Shown: one piece after another, positions 48,429 through 61,299 of the stretch | Position numbering within the stretch: the stretch's first letter is position 1 | How the letters are laid out: each line of letters starts with the position of its first letter | DNA from: Scylla paramamosain | Taxonomy: Eukaryota > Arthropoda > Malacostraca > Decapoda > Portunidae | NCBI RefSeq assembly: GCF_035594125.1 | Contig: NW_026973671.1 | Span: 1,381,001-1,445,000 of the forward strand | DNA length: 64,000 nt | Reading direction: 5' to 3' | Notes under the pieces: model-generated | Seen by the model: only the letters and a program-made list of their open reading frames with translations | Databases searched by the model: none | Told to the model about the DNA's origin: nothing | Program-made: the position numbers and the translations under genes

Positions 48429-48753
48429 CCTTTTTCCGTGTGTTCCGTGTCTGTCAAAATTTTTCCACATGTATTCTTTCTTTCTTTCTTTTTCTTTATT
48501 TCTTTCTCTTTTTCTCAGCTCAATTACATCTCCGTGTGTCTCCTCTGCGCCTCGATTGCTTCCGCGTCGTCCTGTGCTTCAGTCTGAGTCATGCACAATC
48601 TCCCGTTCTCAGTGTTGTCGTTTTCTCCCTTGCTGCCCCACCTGTCCCACCTGTCCTCCTTGCTCCTTTGTTTTCAGTTATACCTCTTGCGCTTCTTCCT
48701 TTGCATTTTACCTTAGCTTTTTTTCTTGAATGCTGGGTACGTGATTCTCATTA

Positions 48754-48756
<3 letters not shown>

Positions 48757-48825
<69 letters not shown>
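48757..48825. repeat. (CT)n microsatellite
   Basis: About 34 CT units. Confidence 0.97.
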
Positions 48826-48832
<7 letters not shown>

Positions 48833-48995
48833 AATCGTCTATCTTTTAAAAAATTTACTTTTTTATTTTTGTTCCTTTTATGTTTTTCTGAGTCTTTTAC
48901 TACTTTTTTTTGACTCGATTGTTTTATTGTTTTAATCTCCACTAATTGTTAGCACTTTTGGTTTTAAGATATTTCAAAATCGTGCTAGATTTTGT

Positions 48996-48996
<1 letters not shown>

Positions 48997-49081
<85 letters not shown>

Positions 49082-49098
49082 TAGTAGTAGTAGTAGTA

Positions 49099-49130
<32 letters not shown>
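48997..49130. repeat. Compound (GA)n(GTA)n microsatellite
   Basis: GA 48997-49078 passing almost directly into GTA triplets 49081-49130, which then meet the LINE fragment. Confidence 0.96.
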
Positions 49131-49131
<1 letters not shown>

Positions 49132-49434
49132 ATTTCCTCTAGTTCCTTGGCTATGATGAATATATCTAAACAATTTCCTGGTACTCCTAATTTCATTTAA
49201 GTCATTATAAACAGATAAAAGACAAAAGTATTGCAATAGGTAATCAAATTTCAGTAATTTCAATTCAGTGAACAAAAACTGTGTGGAATCATGTTTTCTT
49301 TTGAATGTAATGGTTCTTAAAATCTTTTTCTGCATTACAATAATTTCTTTTACAACTGAAGGCCATGTACAACCCCATAATGATAAACAATATATAAAAT
49401 GAGGATAACATAGTGAGTAATATAGATTTTTCAA
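49131..49434 (-). pseudogene. C-terminal RT fragment of a further LINE (family 4)
   Basis: The minus strand reads MKNLYYSLCYPHFIYCLSLW, GCTWPSVVKEIIVMQKKILR, and LLKFDYLLQYFCLLSVY. This is the thumb/post-catalytic region of Jockey/CR1-like reverse transcriptases (pattern LYYSLxYPHLxYC...W, LQKKxIRxI). It is open for about 100 codons and then becomes the TAC array read as Tyr. No other part of this family was seen in the window. Confidence 0.8.
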
Positions 49435-49502
49435 GGCAGTAGTAGTAATATAGATTTTTCAAGGCAGTAGTAGTAGCAGTAGCAATGCCAGTGGTGGTAA
49501 TG
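49435..49502. repeat. Short duplication with GTA triplets
   Basis: ATATAGATTTTTCAAGGCAG occurs twice, 29 bp apart, each followed by GTAGTAG. Confidence 0.8.
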
Positions 49503-49567
49503 TAGTGGGCATTTTTTTATTGGATTTTTGTTGCCCTTGGCCATTGTCCTTCCTACATAAAAAAAAA

Positions 49568-49603
<36 letters not shown>

Positions 49604-49645
49604 ATAGTAGTAGTAGTAGTAATAGTAACAGTAGTAGTAGTGGAG
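49503..49645 (+). mobile_element. LINE family 1 3' tail followed by (GTA)n
   Basis: TAGTGGGCATTTTTTTATTG, then TTGTTGCCCTTGGCC, TCCTTCCTACAT and nine A's (to 49568), then GTA triplets to 49645. Only about 65 bp of the LINE is present. Confidence 0.85.
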
Positions 49646-49756
49646 CATCATTCTCATCCCTGTTCCCGTAATGCATAAAGTAGATAAACTCAAGAAAATT
49701 AAAACTGAATTTGTATGCATGGGATGTATTCCGCCATGGAGATGATTTTCATATCC

Positions 49757-49832
<76 letters not shown>

Positions 49833-49949
49833 TATGCGTCACAAGTAGGAATGATAACATGTATAACTTTTCTCTCTTTCCCTTTCATTTATTTTGTATC
49901 GTTTTGCTTCACTTCATCTTCTGTTATTTTATCAAGTGTAACTAAAATA
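49646..49949. other. Spacer with (CA)n array
   Basis: CA array at 49758-49829 (36 units); otherwise unremarkable. Confidence 0.75.
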
Positions 49950-50645
49950 AATGCATGTGAATAAGGAGGAAAATAATGACCTCCATCTTTCTCTCTGTTC
50001 ACTTCACTCAACTTTCTCTTCCTTTTTGAAATGTAGGAATTTAAAAATGAAAGAGTATATCACTCTATTGTTTACTTCTTTTTGAAATGTAGGTATCTGA
50101 AAATTAATCCATCAAGTCTAAGGAGGAAAATAATAACATACACCTTTCTCCCTTCACTGAAAACATAAGTATATTTTTGTTCTTTCTTCCTTCCATCTTT
50201 TTCTTCACTCCATTTTCTATTCCCTCTTGAAGTGTATCTAAAAAAAAAAATTGCACATGTCTGGGTTAGAAAATATAAACAGAAATATACCGTCCTCCCT
50301 TGTCTCATTTTAATTTTTCGCTTCACTCCTATTCTGTTTGGAAATGTATCTAAAAACAAGTGCTTATTGTGTCTAAGGAAAAAAAAAATAACAAAGTGCA
50401 TCTTAGAAGAAAATAGCATCTTTCTCTTTTACTTATTATCATCTTTCTGCTTTACTCCACCTCTTCTTCCCTTACCTTTTATAAATGTATCTAGAATTGA
50501 ACACTCATGCCTAAGGAAGAAAACAATAACGAAAAGTTCATCTCTGAAAAAAAAAAATAATAATATCATACAATCTTCTCCCTTTACTTATTTTCATCTT
50601 TTCGCTTCAGTTCACCTTCCCTTGCCTTGCCTTTTAGAAATGTGT
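49950..50645 (+). repeat. Degenerate tandem array, period about 140-150 bp
   Basis: Blocks: TCACTTCACTCAACTTTCTC / TCTTCACTCCATTTTCTATT / CGCTTCACTCCTATTCTG / TGCTTTACTCCACCTCTTCT; TTTGAAATGTAGG / TTGAAGTGTATC / GGAAATGTATC / ATAAATGTATC / AGAAATGTGTG; and CTAAGGAGGAAAATAATAAC / CTAAGGAAAA / CTAAGGAAGAAAACAATAAC. About five diverged units. Confidence 0.75.
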
Positions 50646-51589
50646 GCAGGTCGTGGGAAGTAAAGTATATCTGTGCGGTCAGTTTCATCCTGAGTTTAGC
50701 AGCAGCATCGCCTTCCTTTTTGCTTCCATTTATTGTTTTGCCTTAGCCGGTGCAAGTGCGTGCGGCGGTCAGAGCGGATCAGGAGGCTTTCCACTGAATG
50801 GCGGGGTCGGGTATATGAACCCCGCTGGTCGCCTCGCCTCGCTTTGTTGAGGAGTAAGAGACGTCTAGAGAGCTGAGTCCAGTCGAGTCCAGCCCTCCAG
50901 GATCTGTCTTGCTCTCAGGACGTGCTGCAACGCTGCTTTTTCTATTTTTATTAGCAGTATGTTTGGTCAGTGTTTATAGGGTTCGGTTAGAGGTCTTGGG
51001 GAAGAAAACATATTAAGTCGTTCTGATCAAGGAAAGATATCTTTTCTCATTTTTCACTCATTTACTTTTGCTTTCTGCTTCCTGCTGATCAAAAACTATA
51101 GACGCAAGCAAATAAAGAGATGGCAACATTTGTCTAGCACTCAAACCATACAGTGTTCAAGTGTGCTGGAGCCTAAGCTGGAATGAATAATACCACGGAA
51201 AATTTGAGATCTCTTGATGAAATCACGGCGAAAAAGATTTTGTTGGCAATGGTACAACCCTATAGTACTTGAACTCTGAACGAAGCAAAGCCCCATTCGC
51301 TTCACTCGAGCAGGCAAGAGGAACTCAAATGTCAAGATTTAAAAAAAAGGAAGAGCGAAGAAGAGCAGAGTGGGAGAATGGGAGGGAAGAACAAATGAGA
51401 GGAAGAAATAAAATATTGGGAGAGGGAAGAGTGAAAGGTCAATTTTCAGGGTCAGGTTCTGGGTTGGTTTAGTGTGGTGCTAACGAGTCGGTGCGTGGAG
51501 AGCTGTGCGGGGCTTGTGTTCCAGGCATCCCGCTGCGGTGTGAGGGGAGGAGCCCGCCACCGCGCTAGTAACTGAAATGAAAAAAAAAA
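50646..51589. other. Non-coding stretch, possible core promoter
   Basis: A GC-richer island near 50745-50850 contains GGTATATGAACCCC, a TATA-like motif at 50811-50818, but no convincing downstream frame. The rest is unrecognised. Confidence 0.4.
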
Positions 51590-52420
51590 AATGAATTGTG
51601 AAGGATACTGTGAAGCGGTGAGGTTGGGTACTAACGAAAAAGAAAAAAAAAATATTGCAAAATTGGCAGGAATGTACCGAGAGTTCTTTCTAATAAAATG
51701 AAGTAAAAGAGAATGCAATATAGATGCGGTGAGGCTTGCACGCAAATGAATGGACCAAAAAAATATATATAAAAAAAAAACCTGCCTAATGTTAAATGAA
51801 TTATGGAAAGAGTATCACCAATAAAAGGAACTAAAAGAAAATGTAACATTGATGTGGTGAGGGGTGCACGATAACAGATGAACTATTGTAACATTGATGT
51901 GGTGAGGATGTGGTGAGGGTGCACGATAACAGGTGAACTATAGTAACATTGATGTGGTGAGGATGTGGTGAGGGTGCACGATAACAGATGAACTGTAAAG
52001 AATGTATTATGTTACGTGAAGTGGGACAAGAATTCTCACCAATAAAGCGAGATAAAAGAAAATGTATTATGGATGTGGCGAGGGTGTGCACTGATAGGTG
52101 GACAAAAAGAATACTTAATGATGAATAAGATGTGGCAGGAGTCCACACAAAATAAGACGAACTGAAGGAGAATCTACTATGGCTGCGTGAGTGCACACTT
52201 ACAGGTGAATTAAAGGAATGTGTTAATATAAAAATGTGACACAATTTCTTAAAAAGGAAACGTAGAATATGTGACGTTGGATGTACATTAATGAAAGGAC
52301 TTACAAATGAATATAACGCAAGAAAAGTTGTGTAGGAAGTTTTCACGAATAATTCAAGTCAAAGAAAATGTGTTGTGAGAAATGCTGTTCGGGTGTGTAC
52401 AATAAACGGGCTAAGGGAAT
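51590..52420 (+). repeat. Degenerate tandem array, period about 110-125 bp
   Basis: Blocks: AACATTGATGTGGTGAGG (three near-identical copies at 51845-51970 with GTGCACGATAACAGATGAAC), TATTATGGATGTGGCGAGGG, ATACTGTGAAGCGGTGAGG, ATATAGATGCGGTGAGGC. A spacer block contains CACCAATAAA. The three central units are a recent 55-bp amplification inside the older array. Confidence 0.75.
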
Positions 52421-52661
52421 ACATAATATTGCTAAAAAAATGTAAGTAAATCAATGAATAAAATAAATAAACTAATAAAGTAAATTGCTTTTATTTCTTT
52501 ATGAAGAATTATTGATATCTCTGAGTGAAGTAATGAAAGAAAATGCAGACTGATTCAGAAAAAAAAGAATAATAGTCTGAGAAAAAGCCATTAGTCACGT
52601 AAAGAGTTTTTGTTTATTTACGTTTATAAACATTCATGACTGAAATACTGATAGATGTGAC

Positions 52662-52663
<2 letters not shown>

Positions 52664-52749
<86 letters not shown>
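52664..52749. repeat. (GA)n microsatellite
   Basis: About 43 GA units. Confidence 0.97.
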
Positions 52750-52751
<2 letters not shown>

Positions 52752-52891
52752 CAGCCTTTCTCTCACTTCTCTCTCACTCCACGCACGTCACAATTGCGTC
52801 ACCACTCTCCCTTGACGTCACAGCCTCTCCCTCTCCCTCGTCTCCCTCCACTGCAGAGCTTCCCAACGCTGGAAACTGCCGCGGGTCTTAC

Positions 52892-52967
<76 letters not shown>

Positions 52968-53246
52968 GAGTGCACCAGCAACAACTAAAACATGAAGATG
53001 AAGAATATGAATAAGAATAACAAGAACAAGAACAACAAAAACAACAACAACAATAATGATAGTAATAATAATAATAATTATTATTATAATAATAATAATA
53101 ATAATCATAATAATAATAATAATAATAATGGTAATGGCAGTAATATTTCACAGATAATTAAGAAGACGTGGAGTGAAAACAGTGGACGGCTTAATGCGGC
53201 GCGTAATGTTTTTCTAAATTTGCTGAACGTAATAAATTTCTCGCCT

Positions 53247-53249
<3 letters not shown>

Positions 53250-53318
<69 letters not shown>

Positions 53319-53326
53319 GACTACCA

Positions 53327-53406
<80 letters not shown>
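53250..53406. repeat. Inverted dinucleotide pair (CT)n / (GA)n
   Basis: CT 53250-53318 and GA 53331-53406 with only 12 bases between, so one strand can fold into a hairpin of up to about 68 bp. Confidence 0.95.
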
Positions 53407-53409
<3 letters not shown>

Positions 53410-53487
53410 ACATGAATGCAAAAAGGCATGAAATTAAAGACGACAGGAACAAATTAATAAGGACAAATAAAGGAACTGAATTTCATA

Positions 53488-53593
53488 CTCGCATTCTGAA
53501 ATTGTTTGTTCTCCTAGTGACTGTTTTCAAAGGTCACAAATAGTCAGTTGGATTCTTGTTGATGTTTTCCTCATTAATGGTACTGAAACCCTG
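53488..53593 (+). repeat. Family R, copy 4, left part
   Basis: ATTCTGAAATTGTTTGTTCT, CCTAGTGACTGTTTTCAAAG and GTCACAAATAGTCAG correspond to the head of family R. It is interrupted by the TTAA element and continues at 53808. Confidence 0.72.
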
Positions 53594-53597
53594 TTAA

Positions 53598-53804
53598 CCC
53601 TTTGACTGCCATTGGTACACCTTTCCCTAATTACCAATCACTCTGAGGCATCTTTACTTGTTCTACAGCCACATCCAATCCTTTGAACTGGGAAGAAATT
53701 GAGAAATGTATTCTTTTTTCATCGCTAACTTTGTCGTAGACGCTTATAAAGACTTGACGCATTGCTTCTGGTGCTGCTGACTGTTGTGTGTGGCAGTGGA
53801 AGGG
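53598..53804. mobile_element. TTAA-flanked miniature element inside family R
   Basis: CCCTTTGACTGCC at the left end and GGCAGTGGAAGGG at the right are inverted, matching at 11 of 13 positions. TTAA lies at 53594-53597 and TTAG (one mutation) at 53805-53808. 207 bp, non-coding. piggyBac-type TTAA specificity is inferred. Confidence 0.72.
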
Positions 53805-53807
53805 TTA

Positions 53808-54290
53808 GTCTGTCGCCACAATCATGAAACGATCCTTGAAAACGTCAGTAACTTCCTCTAATTCCTCGCGATTACGTATCATTACAACAGTGAAAGTGTC
53901 CTTGAAACGCTATTTAAAATTCCCTTAGAGATTTTATTCTCTTAAAATTTCATTCCGATCATGAAAGTATTTTTGAAGACTTTAATATCTACAACTGCAG
54001 TACCTTCGAAAATCACAATAATTTAAACTACAGTCCTTTAATTGATGAAAGCACCTTTGAAACCTCCAATAATTTGTACTGGAGCTTGTTAAACTACAAA
54101 TGGAATCATGAAAACCTCAATGAATTCGACTTAAACCTGTTAAATTACCACTGGAATCATGAAAAACCCAATAACTTCCAGTTGAACGTTAAAACCACGA
54201 GAATCATAAAAAAAAGAAAAATGAAAACTCCCAATAACTTCCATTAGAGCCTTTAAAACTACCCCTGATAAAAAAAAACAAAAAAAAAAA
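53808..54290 (+). repeat. Family R, copy 4, right part with tandem tail units
   Basis: Resumes as TCTGTCGCCACAATCATGAA, matching TCTGTCACTAGAACCAT of copy 1. It then repeats about seven times a roughly 60-bp unit made of AATCATGAAAACCTCAATGA, CTTCCATTAGAGCC and TTTAAAACTAC variants. Confidence 0.72.
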
Positions 54291-54795
<505 letters not shown>

Positions 54796-54839
54796 ATTAA
54801 AGTGACTAGGCCAATTATTTAATTAAAAATGGCGGGAAG

Positions 54840-55015
54840 GCGAGGAGGAAGAGGAGGAGGAGGAGGAGGAGGTGGAGGTGGAGGTGGAGGTGGAGGAGGA
54901 GGAGGAGGAGGAGGAGGAGGAGGAGGAGGAGGAGGAGGAGGAGGAGGAGAAGGAGGAGGAAGAAGAAGAGGAGCTGTATTAGTAATAGCAACAGGAGGAG
55001 GAGGAAGAGGAAGAT
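54840..55015 (+). repeat. (GGA)n/(GGT)n purine-rich array
   Basis: About 40 GGA or GGT triplets on the plus strand; candidate for G-quadruplex or triplex structure. Confidence 0.95.
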
Positions 55016-55401
55016 GAGGAGGAAGAAGAATAGTAGATAATAAAGCAAGAAAGGAGGAAAGGAATAAAGATAGAGAAATAGATGAATCAGATTTTCCTCT
55101 TATAAGTTTTGTGCTCTTTTTCTTTTTTCTCTTCTCTTTCCTTCATTCCCTTCTCCTCTCTGCTTCCTTCTCCCATTACTTTCCTTTTTTTTCTTCCAGC
55201 TGCTTTCTTTCCTCCTGTCCTTCCTTTTAACCCTTCTTCTTCATATTCACTTCCTATCAAGTTTTTTCCCCCGTTTTAATTTTTATTTCCTCTCTATTTC
55301 CTAATCTCTTTCTTTACTTTTTCTCTTTTTTTCCTATGATTTCATTTTTTTTTTCTTTCAGCTCTTTATCTGGTAGAATTTCGTCTGTTTCTCAATTCTG
55401 T

Positions 55402-55403
<2 letters not shown>
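55016..55403. other. Pyrimidine-rich spacer
   Basis: Short mixed tracts of C and T from about 55095 to 55380; no gene. Confidence 0.7.
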
Positions 55404-55810
<407 letters not shown>

Positions 55811-55879
55811 TGAATGAGGGAAACACGAAAAGTCTATTTTATCTCAAAGGAATTTGAGTGAAAACTGAAAGCAAGATAC

Positions 55880-55951
<72 letters not shown>

Positions 55952-56487
55952 GGAGGAGAGAATGAGATAAAGATAGGAGTGAAGAGCAGAAGGAAAGAAA
56001 GGAAGGAGGGAAAGGAAGAAATGAAGAGAACGAAAGAAGGAAGGAAGGAAAGAAGGAAAGAAAATGAGAGAGAAGAAAGGAAAGGAAGGAAGAAAGGTGT
56101 AAAGAACAAGAAATGAAAGGAAAGGAAGGAAAGAAGGAGGGAAGACGAAAAGACAAGAATGAAGTGCAGGAAGAAAAAAAGAAAGAAGGAAGGAAGGGAG
56201 GAAAAGAAGAAAAGGAAGCTGAAAAAAAGTTGAAAAAGAAGAAAACCGAAAGAGAGAGAAGGAGAGAGATAAAGAAAGAAAGAAGGTGAAAAGGAAAGGA
56301 GGAAGAAAGAAAGGCGAAAGGAAAGGAAAGGAGGAAGAAAAGAAGAAAGGAAGGAAAAGAGGACAAGAGATACAGGAAAAAGAGGCGAGGAGGAGGCAAA
56401 AATGAGTGGTGGTGTAAAATATCACATCCTCTGGGGCTTCAAAACGAACTCGTATGCTCAGAAAAAGATCACATATTTCCCACCATC
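55811..56487 (+). repeat. About 500-bp polypurine region
   Basis: GA array 55884-55946 followed by A/G-rich sequence to about 56400 (GGAA, AAGG and AGAA units), with only scattered pyrimidines. Long minus-strand S/F/L-rich frames across it are composition artefacts. Confidence 0.88.
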
Positions 56488-56612
<125 letters not shown>

Positions 56613-56904
56613 TCTAAACAATTAAACACACATGTTCATTGTGGCCTCTGCTAAAGTTATCTTTGTGGTGTATAACTATTTTAAAAGCATTACTGTGTGT
56701 GGTATAATAAATATTAATATTTTGCTAAGATGTATAGGCACATGTATGTAACCAGTGATTAAATCAATGTATAAGTAATAAGCAAATAAATAGATTAATA
56801 AACTAGAAAATGATATGGTTATGTATGTACAGTACTTACAATAGAGGTCATGTGCATCTATATGGCAAGTTCACCGGAGGTCAGACACGACCATATTTTT
56901 GTGT
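56613..56904. other. AT-rich spacer, possible LINE family 2 3' region
   Basis: Lies on the 3' side of the minus-strand family 2 fragment and may be its untranslated region; no tail recognised. Confidence 0.4.
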
Positions 56905-57755
56905 CTTTCTTATGGAGGGTTGAGAGTCTGAAGGCGTAACCACTTGTGTGTGGACACTTTCATCTGCTGTGTGGACAGACGTCGTACGTCCACCACAGCC
57001 GTGAGGGTGTTCCACCACACTACAGTGGCGGAGGAGAAGGCCCGTTGGTGGGTGCTGGAGCGAGACCCTGGCACCTCCAAGAGGAGATCGTTGCTCAATA
57101 CCGTTCTCGTATTGCGCTCAGATCTCCTCCAGGTAGCCCTCAGGTCTGCTAGGTGAGGAACATTCTGGATTCTGCGCCTTATGAAGCACTGTCAGCGCTG
57201 CAACTTTCCGGCGATGATCCAGAGTGTCCCTCAGCACCGGCCCATCCTTCTGTATCTGCTGCTGCTGCTGCTGTTGTCGCTGCCGCCACGGTTGCTGGCG
57301 AGGCTGCGTCTGTCTGGCGCCACTGATGAGGCGCTCTGCCCTCCTTTGCACTTTGTCCAGCAAGTTGAGATGACATCGGGCACTGGACATCCACGTGAGC
57401 GGCGCGTACTCCATGATGGGCCTGACTTGAGCCTTGTACAGGGTCAGGAGGCCATCGGAGTCAAGGAGGTGCCTCAGACGCCTCAACAGTGTCACCTTCT
57501 GAGACACTTTTCGGGCCACGTCCTCGAGGTGACGGTCGAAGAGCAGCCGCGACTCCACCTCCACGCCAAGGATGTTTACGCTGTCCTGCAGAGGAATGCT
57601 GTTGTCTCCCATCTTCAGCCTTCCACGCACCTCACGCGCGTCCTCGTGAGAGCGGGGGACACCACCATGGCCTGAGTCTTTTCGGGGGCAAACTTGACTT
57701 GCCACCGGTCGCCCCCCCCAGGCCATGATGTCTGAGAGCAGTGCATTGACCTCCT
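56905..57755 (-). pseudogene. LINE family 2 fragment: C-terminal reverse transcriptase
   Basis: From 57755 on the minus strand: GGRPVASQV, SRSHEDAREVRGRLKMGD, SVNILGVEVESRLLFDRHLE, TLLRRLRHLLDSDGLLTLYK, VRPIMEYAPLTWMSS, LDKVQRRAERLISG. A Gln-rich stretch follows (CAG units near 57265), then after a frameshift LLLEVPGSRSSTHQRAFSSA and VVWWNTLTAVVDVRR, stop near 56910. This is the post-YADD half of a Jockey/I-like reverse transcriptase. It begins directly after a GA array, so the upstream domains are missing; the complementary half is at 28985-30150. Confidence 0.87.
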
Positions 57756-57782
57756 CTCTCTCTCTCACTCTCTCTCTCTCTC

Positions 57783-57842
<60 letters not shown>

Positions 57843-58080
57843 TCTTTACCTTATCATTTTTCTCTTTCCCCACTCTTCTTTCTTCTTAATATCTCCTTTC
57901 TCATTCCTTCCTCTTTCACTCTCCCCTCGCTTGCTCTCTTCTAGTTATCATTCCTCTCATTTTTCCATTTCTAATTCTCTTCCTCTTAGCATCCTCCTCT
58001 CTCATTCCCTTCCCTTCGCTCTCCCCCCCGCCTGTTGTGCTCTGACCCACTTCCCATCGCCGCGGGAAGACACAGGACAC
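57756..58080. other. CT array and pyrimidine-rich spacer
   Basis: Interrupted CT array 57757-57839, then C/T-rich sequence up to the LINE copy C junction. No gene. Confidence 0.8.
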
Positions 58081-60390
58081 GGAGATACGCTCAACATTCT
58101 TGACCTTTTCCTGACCTCTAATCCTTCTGCTTATGCCGTCAGCCTTTCTTCTTCGTTGGGCTCCTCCCATCACAAGCTCATATTTTTATCTTGTCCTATC
58201 GCTCCAATCCCTCCTCAGGATCCCCCTAAGCGAAGGTGCCTCTGGCGTTTTGCCTCTGCTAGTTGGAGGGACCTGAGGAGGTATTTTGCTGATTTTCCTT
58301 AGAATGACTACTGCTTCCGTGTCAGAGACCCGTCTTTGTGTGCTGAGCGCATAACAGAGGTGATAGTGTCTGGCATGGAGGCATACATTCCTCACTCTTT
58401 TTCTCGTCCTAAACCTTCTAAACCTTGGTTTAACACAGCTTGTTCTCGTGCTATACATGATAGAGAGGTGGCCCACAAAAGGTACTTAAGCCTTCCATCA
58501 CCAGAATCTCATGCACTTTATATTTCTGCCCGGAACCATGCCAAGTCTGTTCTGCAACTAGCCAAAAACTCCTTCATTAACAGAAAATGGTCAAAACCTT
58601 TCAAGATCTAACTCCCCTCGTGATTTTCTGGCATCTAGCCAAAAATATCTCCAATATCTTTGCTTCTTCTTCTTCTTCCCTCCTCTATTTCAACCAGATG
58701 GCACCACTGCTATCACATCTATTTCTAAAGCTGAACTCTTCGCTCAAACCTTTGCTAAAAACTCTACCCCTTGTACGATTCTGGGCTTGTTCCTCCTTCT
58801 CCTCCACCCTCTGGCTACTTCATGCCACGTATTAAAATTCTTCGCAATGATGTTTTCCATGCCCTCGCTGGCCTAAAACCCTCGGAAGGCTTATGGACCT
58901 GATGGGGTCCCTCCTATTGTTCTCCGAAATTGTGCCTCCGTGTTTGCAACCTTGCCTAGTCAAACTCTTTCAACTCCGTCTGTCAACATCTACCTTTCCT
59001 TCTTGCTGGAAGTTTGCCTATATTCCACCTGTTCCTAAAAGGGGTGACCGTTCTAATCCCTCAAACTACCGTCCTATTGCATTAGTTTCCTGCCTATCTA
59101 AAGTTTTTGAATCTATCCTCAACAGGAAGAATCTTAAACATCTATCACTTCACAACCTTCTATCTGATCGCCAGTATGGGTTCCGTCAAGGCCGCTCTAC
59201 TGGTGATCTTCTGGCTTTCCTTACTGAGTCTTGGTCATCCTCTTTTAGAGATTTTGGTGAAACTTTTGCTGTTGCCTTGGACATATCAAAAGCTTTTGAT
59301 AGAGTCTGGCACAAAGCTTTCATTTCCAAACTACCCTCCTACGGTTTCTATCCTTCTCTCTGTAACTTCACCTCAAGTTTCCTTTCTGACCGTTCTATTA
59401 CTGCTGTGGTAGACGGTCACTGTTCTTCTCCTAAATCTATTAACAGTGGTGTTCCTCAGGATTCTGCCCTGTCACCCACTCTCTTCTTATTATTCATTAA
59501 TGATCTTCTAAACCAAACTTCTTGTCCTATCCACTCCTACAGTGTTGATACCACCCTGCACTTATTCACGTCTTTTCATAGACGTCCAACCCTTCAGGAG
59601 GTAAACATATCTATCACGCAGGGAAGCCACAGAACGCTTGACTTCTGATCTTTCTAAAATTTCTGATTGGGGCAGAGCAAACTTGGTATTGTTCAATGCC
59701 TCCAAAAACTCAATTCTTCCATCTATCAACTCGACACAACCTTCCAGACAACTATCCCCTCTTCTTCAATGACACTCAACTGTCCCCCTCTTCTACACTG
59801 AACATCCTCGGTCTGTCCTTTACTTATAATCTGAACTGTAAACTTCACATCTCATTTCTAGGTAAAACAGCTTCTATGAAGTTAGGTGTTCTGAGACTTC
59901 TCCGCCAATTTTTTTTCACACCCCCAGCTTCTAACTCTGTACAAGGGGCCTTATCCGTCCATGTATGGAGTATGCTTCACATGTCTGGGGGGTTCCACTC
60001 ATACTGCTTTTTTTAGACAGGGTGGAATCAAAAGCTTTTCGTCTCATCAACTCCTCTCCTCTAACTGACTGTCTTCAGCCTCTCTCTCACCGCCGATGTG
60101 TTGCATATCTAGCTGTCTTCTATCGCTTTTTTCATGCTAACCTGCTCTTCTGATCTTGCTATCTGGATGCCTCCCCCTCCTTCCGCGGGCCCTCGCTGCA
60201 CAAGACTTTCTTCTTTCTCTCTCACCCCTATTCTGTCCACCTCTCTAACGCAAGAGTTAACCAGTATTCTCAATCATTCATCCCTTTCTCTGGTAAACTC
60301 TGGAACTCACTGCCTGCTTCTGTATTTCCGTCTCTCTATGACTTGAATTCCTTCAAGAGGGAGGTTTCAAGACACTTATTCATCAATTTT
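58081..60390 (+). pseudogene. Endonuclease-reverse transcriptase, LINE family 1 copy C
   Basis: Lacks the first half of the endonuclease. The endonuclease SDH motif reads SHH (near 58170). Trp is replaced by a stop at 58300-58302. Frameshifts occur near 58590, 58630, 58770, 58875 and 58950. The longest open part (58893-59648) has NYRPIALVS, YGFRQGRSTGD and AFDRVWH, but YADD has become YSVD (near 59540), removing a catalytic Asp. It is more damaged than copy B. Confidence 0.9.
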
Positions 60391-60502
60391 TGACCACTGC
60401 TTTGACCCTTTTATGGGGACTTGCCCATTTCAGTGGGCATTTTTTTTTATTAGATTTTTGTTGGCCCTTGGCCAGTTGCCCTTCCTACTTTAAAAAAAAA
60501 AA
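58081..60502 (+). mobile_element. LINE family 1, copy C (5'-truncated)
   Basis: Homology to copy B begins at GGAGATACGCTCAACATTCT inside the endonuclease and runs to an A tail at 60492-60502. It is 2.4 kb and plainly inactive. Confidence 0.92.
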
Positions 60503-61299
60503 TGTATAGGCGACATCATTAATATATGCAATGTTAATACTTGTGAAATGATTATAATTTATCATTGAAAAACCAAAGTGTACTCGCTACACAGCAAACC
60601 ATTCAGGCAAATCTTAACGAGTGTTTGCTGTCAGTGAGGCGAGAGTGAAGTGTCGCCTTTCTTCACGCCTCAGCGAGCCCTCACTCTGGCCTCCTGCCGG
60701 GTAGTGTGTGTTGCCTCATAGGAAAGCATACTCGCCTCACACATGACACCTTCGCCACCAGATCATGTGTTCGTTTATCTGTCTGTCTGTCTCTAATATC
60801 AGTTGACAAGCACGTGGATGCAATTTAATTACTGATTTATTTTTATATCTTTACTTCGGTCCACACCACCCGGCCATCATAAGTCTCCGGAGGATGGTCG
60901 CCACCCTTCATGTACAGCGCTGGTGGAATACATGCCTTGTCCTTGCCTGCTAGTTTGTCAATGTTCTCGCAAGAAAAATATATCACACAATGTATATCAC
61001 ACCAAAGTATATATCATTTTATCTAAATTATCATTTTATCTAAATGAGACGTTGATCAAACATTTAATGGCAATGATGCAGACGTTGTAATGAAGATGAA
61101 CACAAACAACCACGTGACTGCGTGACGCGAGTGGCACACAACAAACAATAACAACACACAACTCGCTCAGTGGGCGTGGTCTTAAGAGTATGATCACTCG
61201 GGAACGAAGACACCAAAACGCCTGTAACATAATTCCTTTTTACTTATAGAACTACTAAGATACTCTCATGTATAACACAACTCTTTATTTTTTCCCACC
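60503..61299. other. Non-coding stretch
   Basis: Between LINE copies C and D; no gene, element or long repeat recognised. Confidence 0.6.

Larger units (their letters stand above)
52421..53487. other. Microsatellite-dominated stretch
   Basis: GA arrays 52664-52749 and 52893-52964, AAC/AAT triplets 53035-53130, CT 53250-53318 and GA 53331-53406. Intervening sequence has no recognisable feature. Confidence 0.8.

Noticed and set aside
50800..50880. Promoter of a host gene (TATA-like GGTATATGAACC)
   Set aside because: No downstream exon or convincing initiator was found; kept only as a remark in the region entry.
51452..52346. Ser/His-rich minus-strand proteins
   Set aside because: They read through the degenerate 110-125 bp tandem array and repeat its units, so they are not independent genes.
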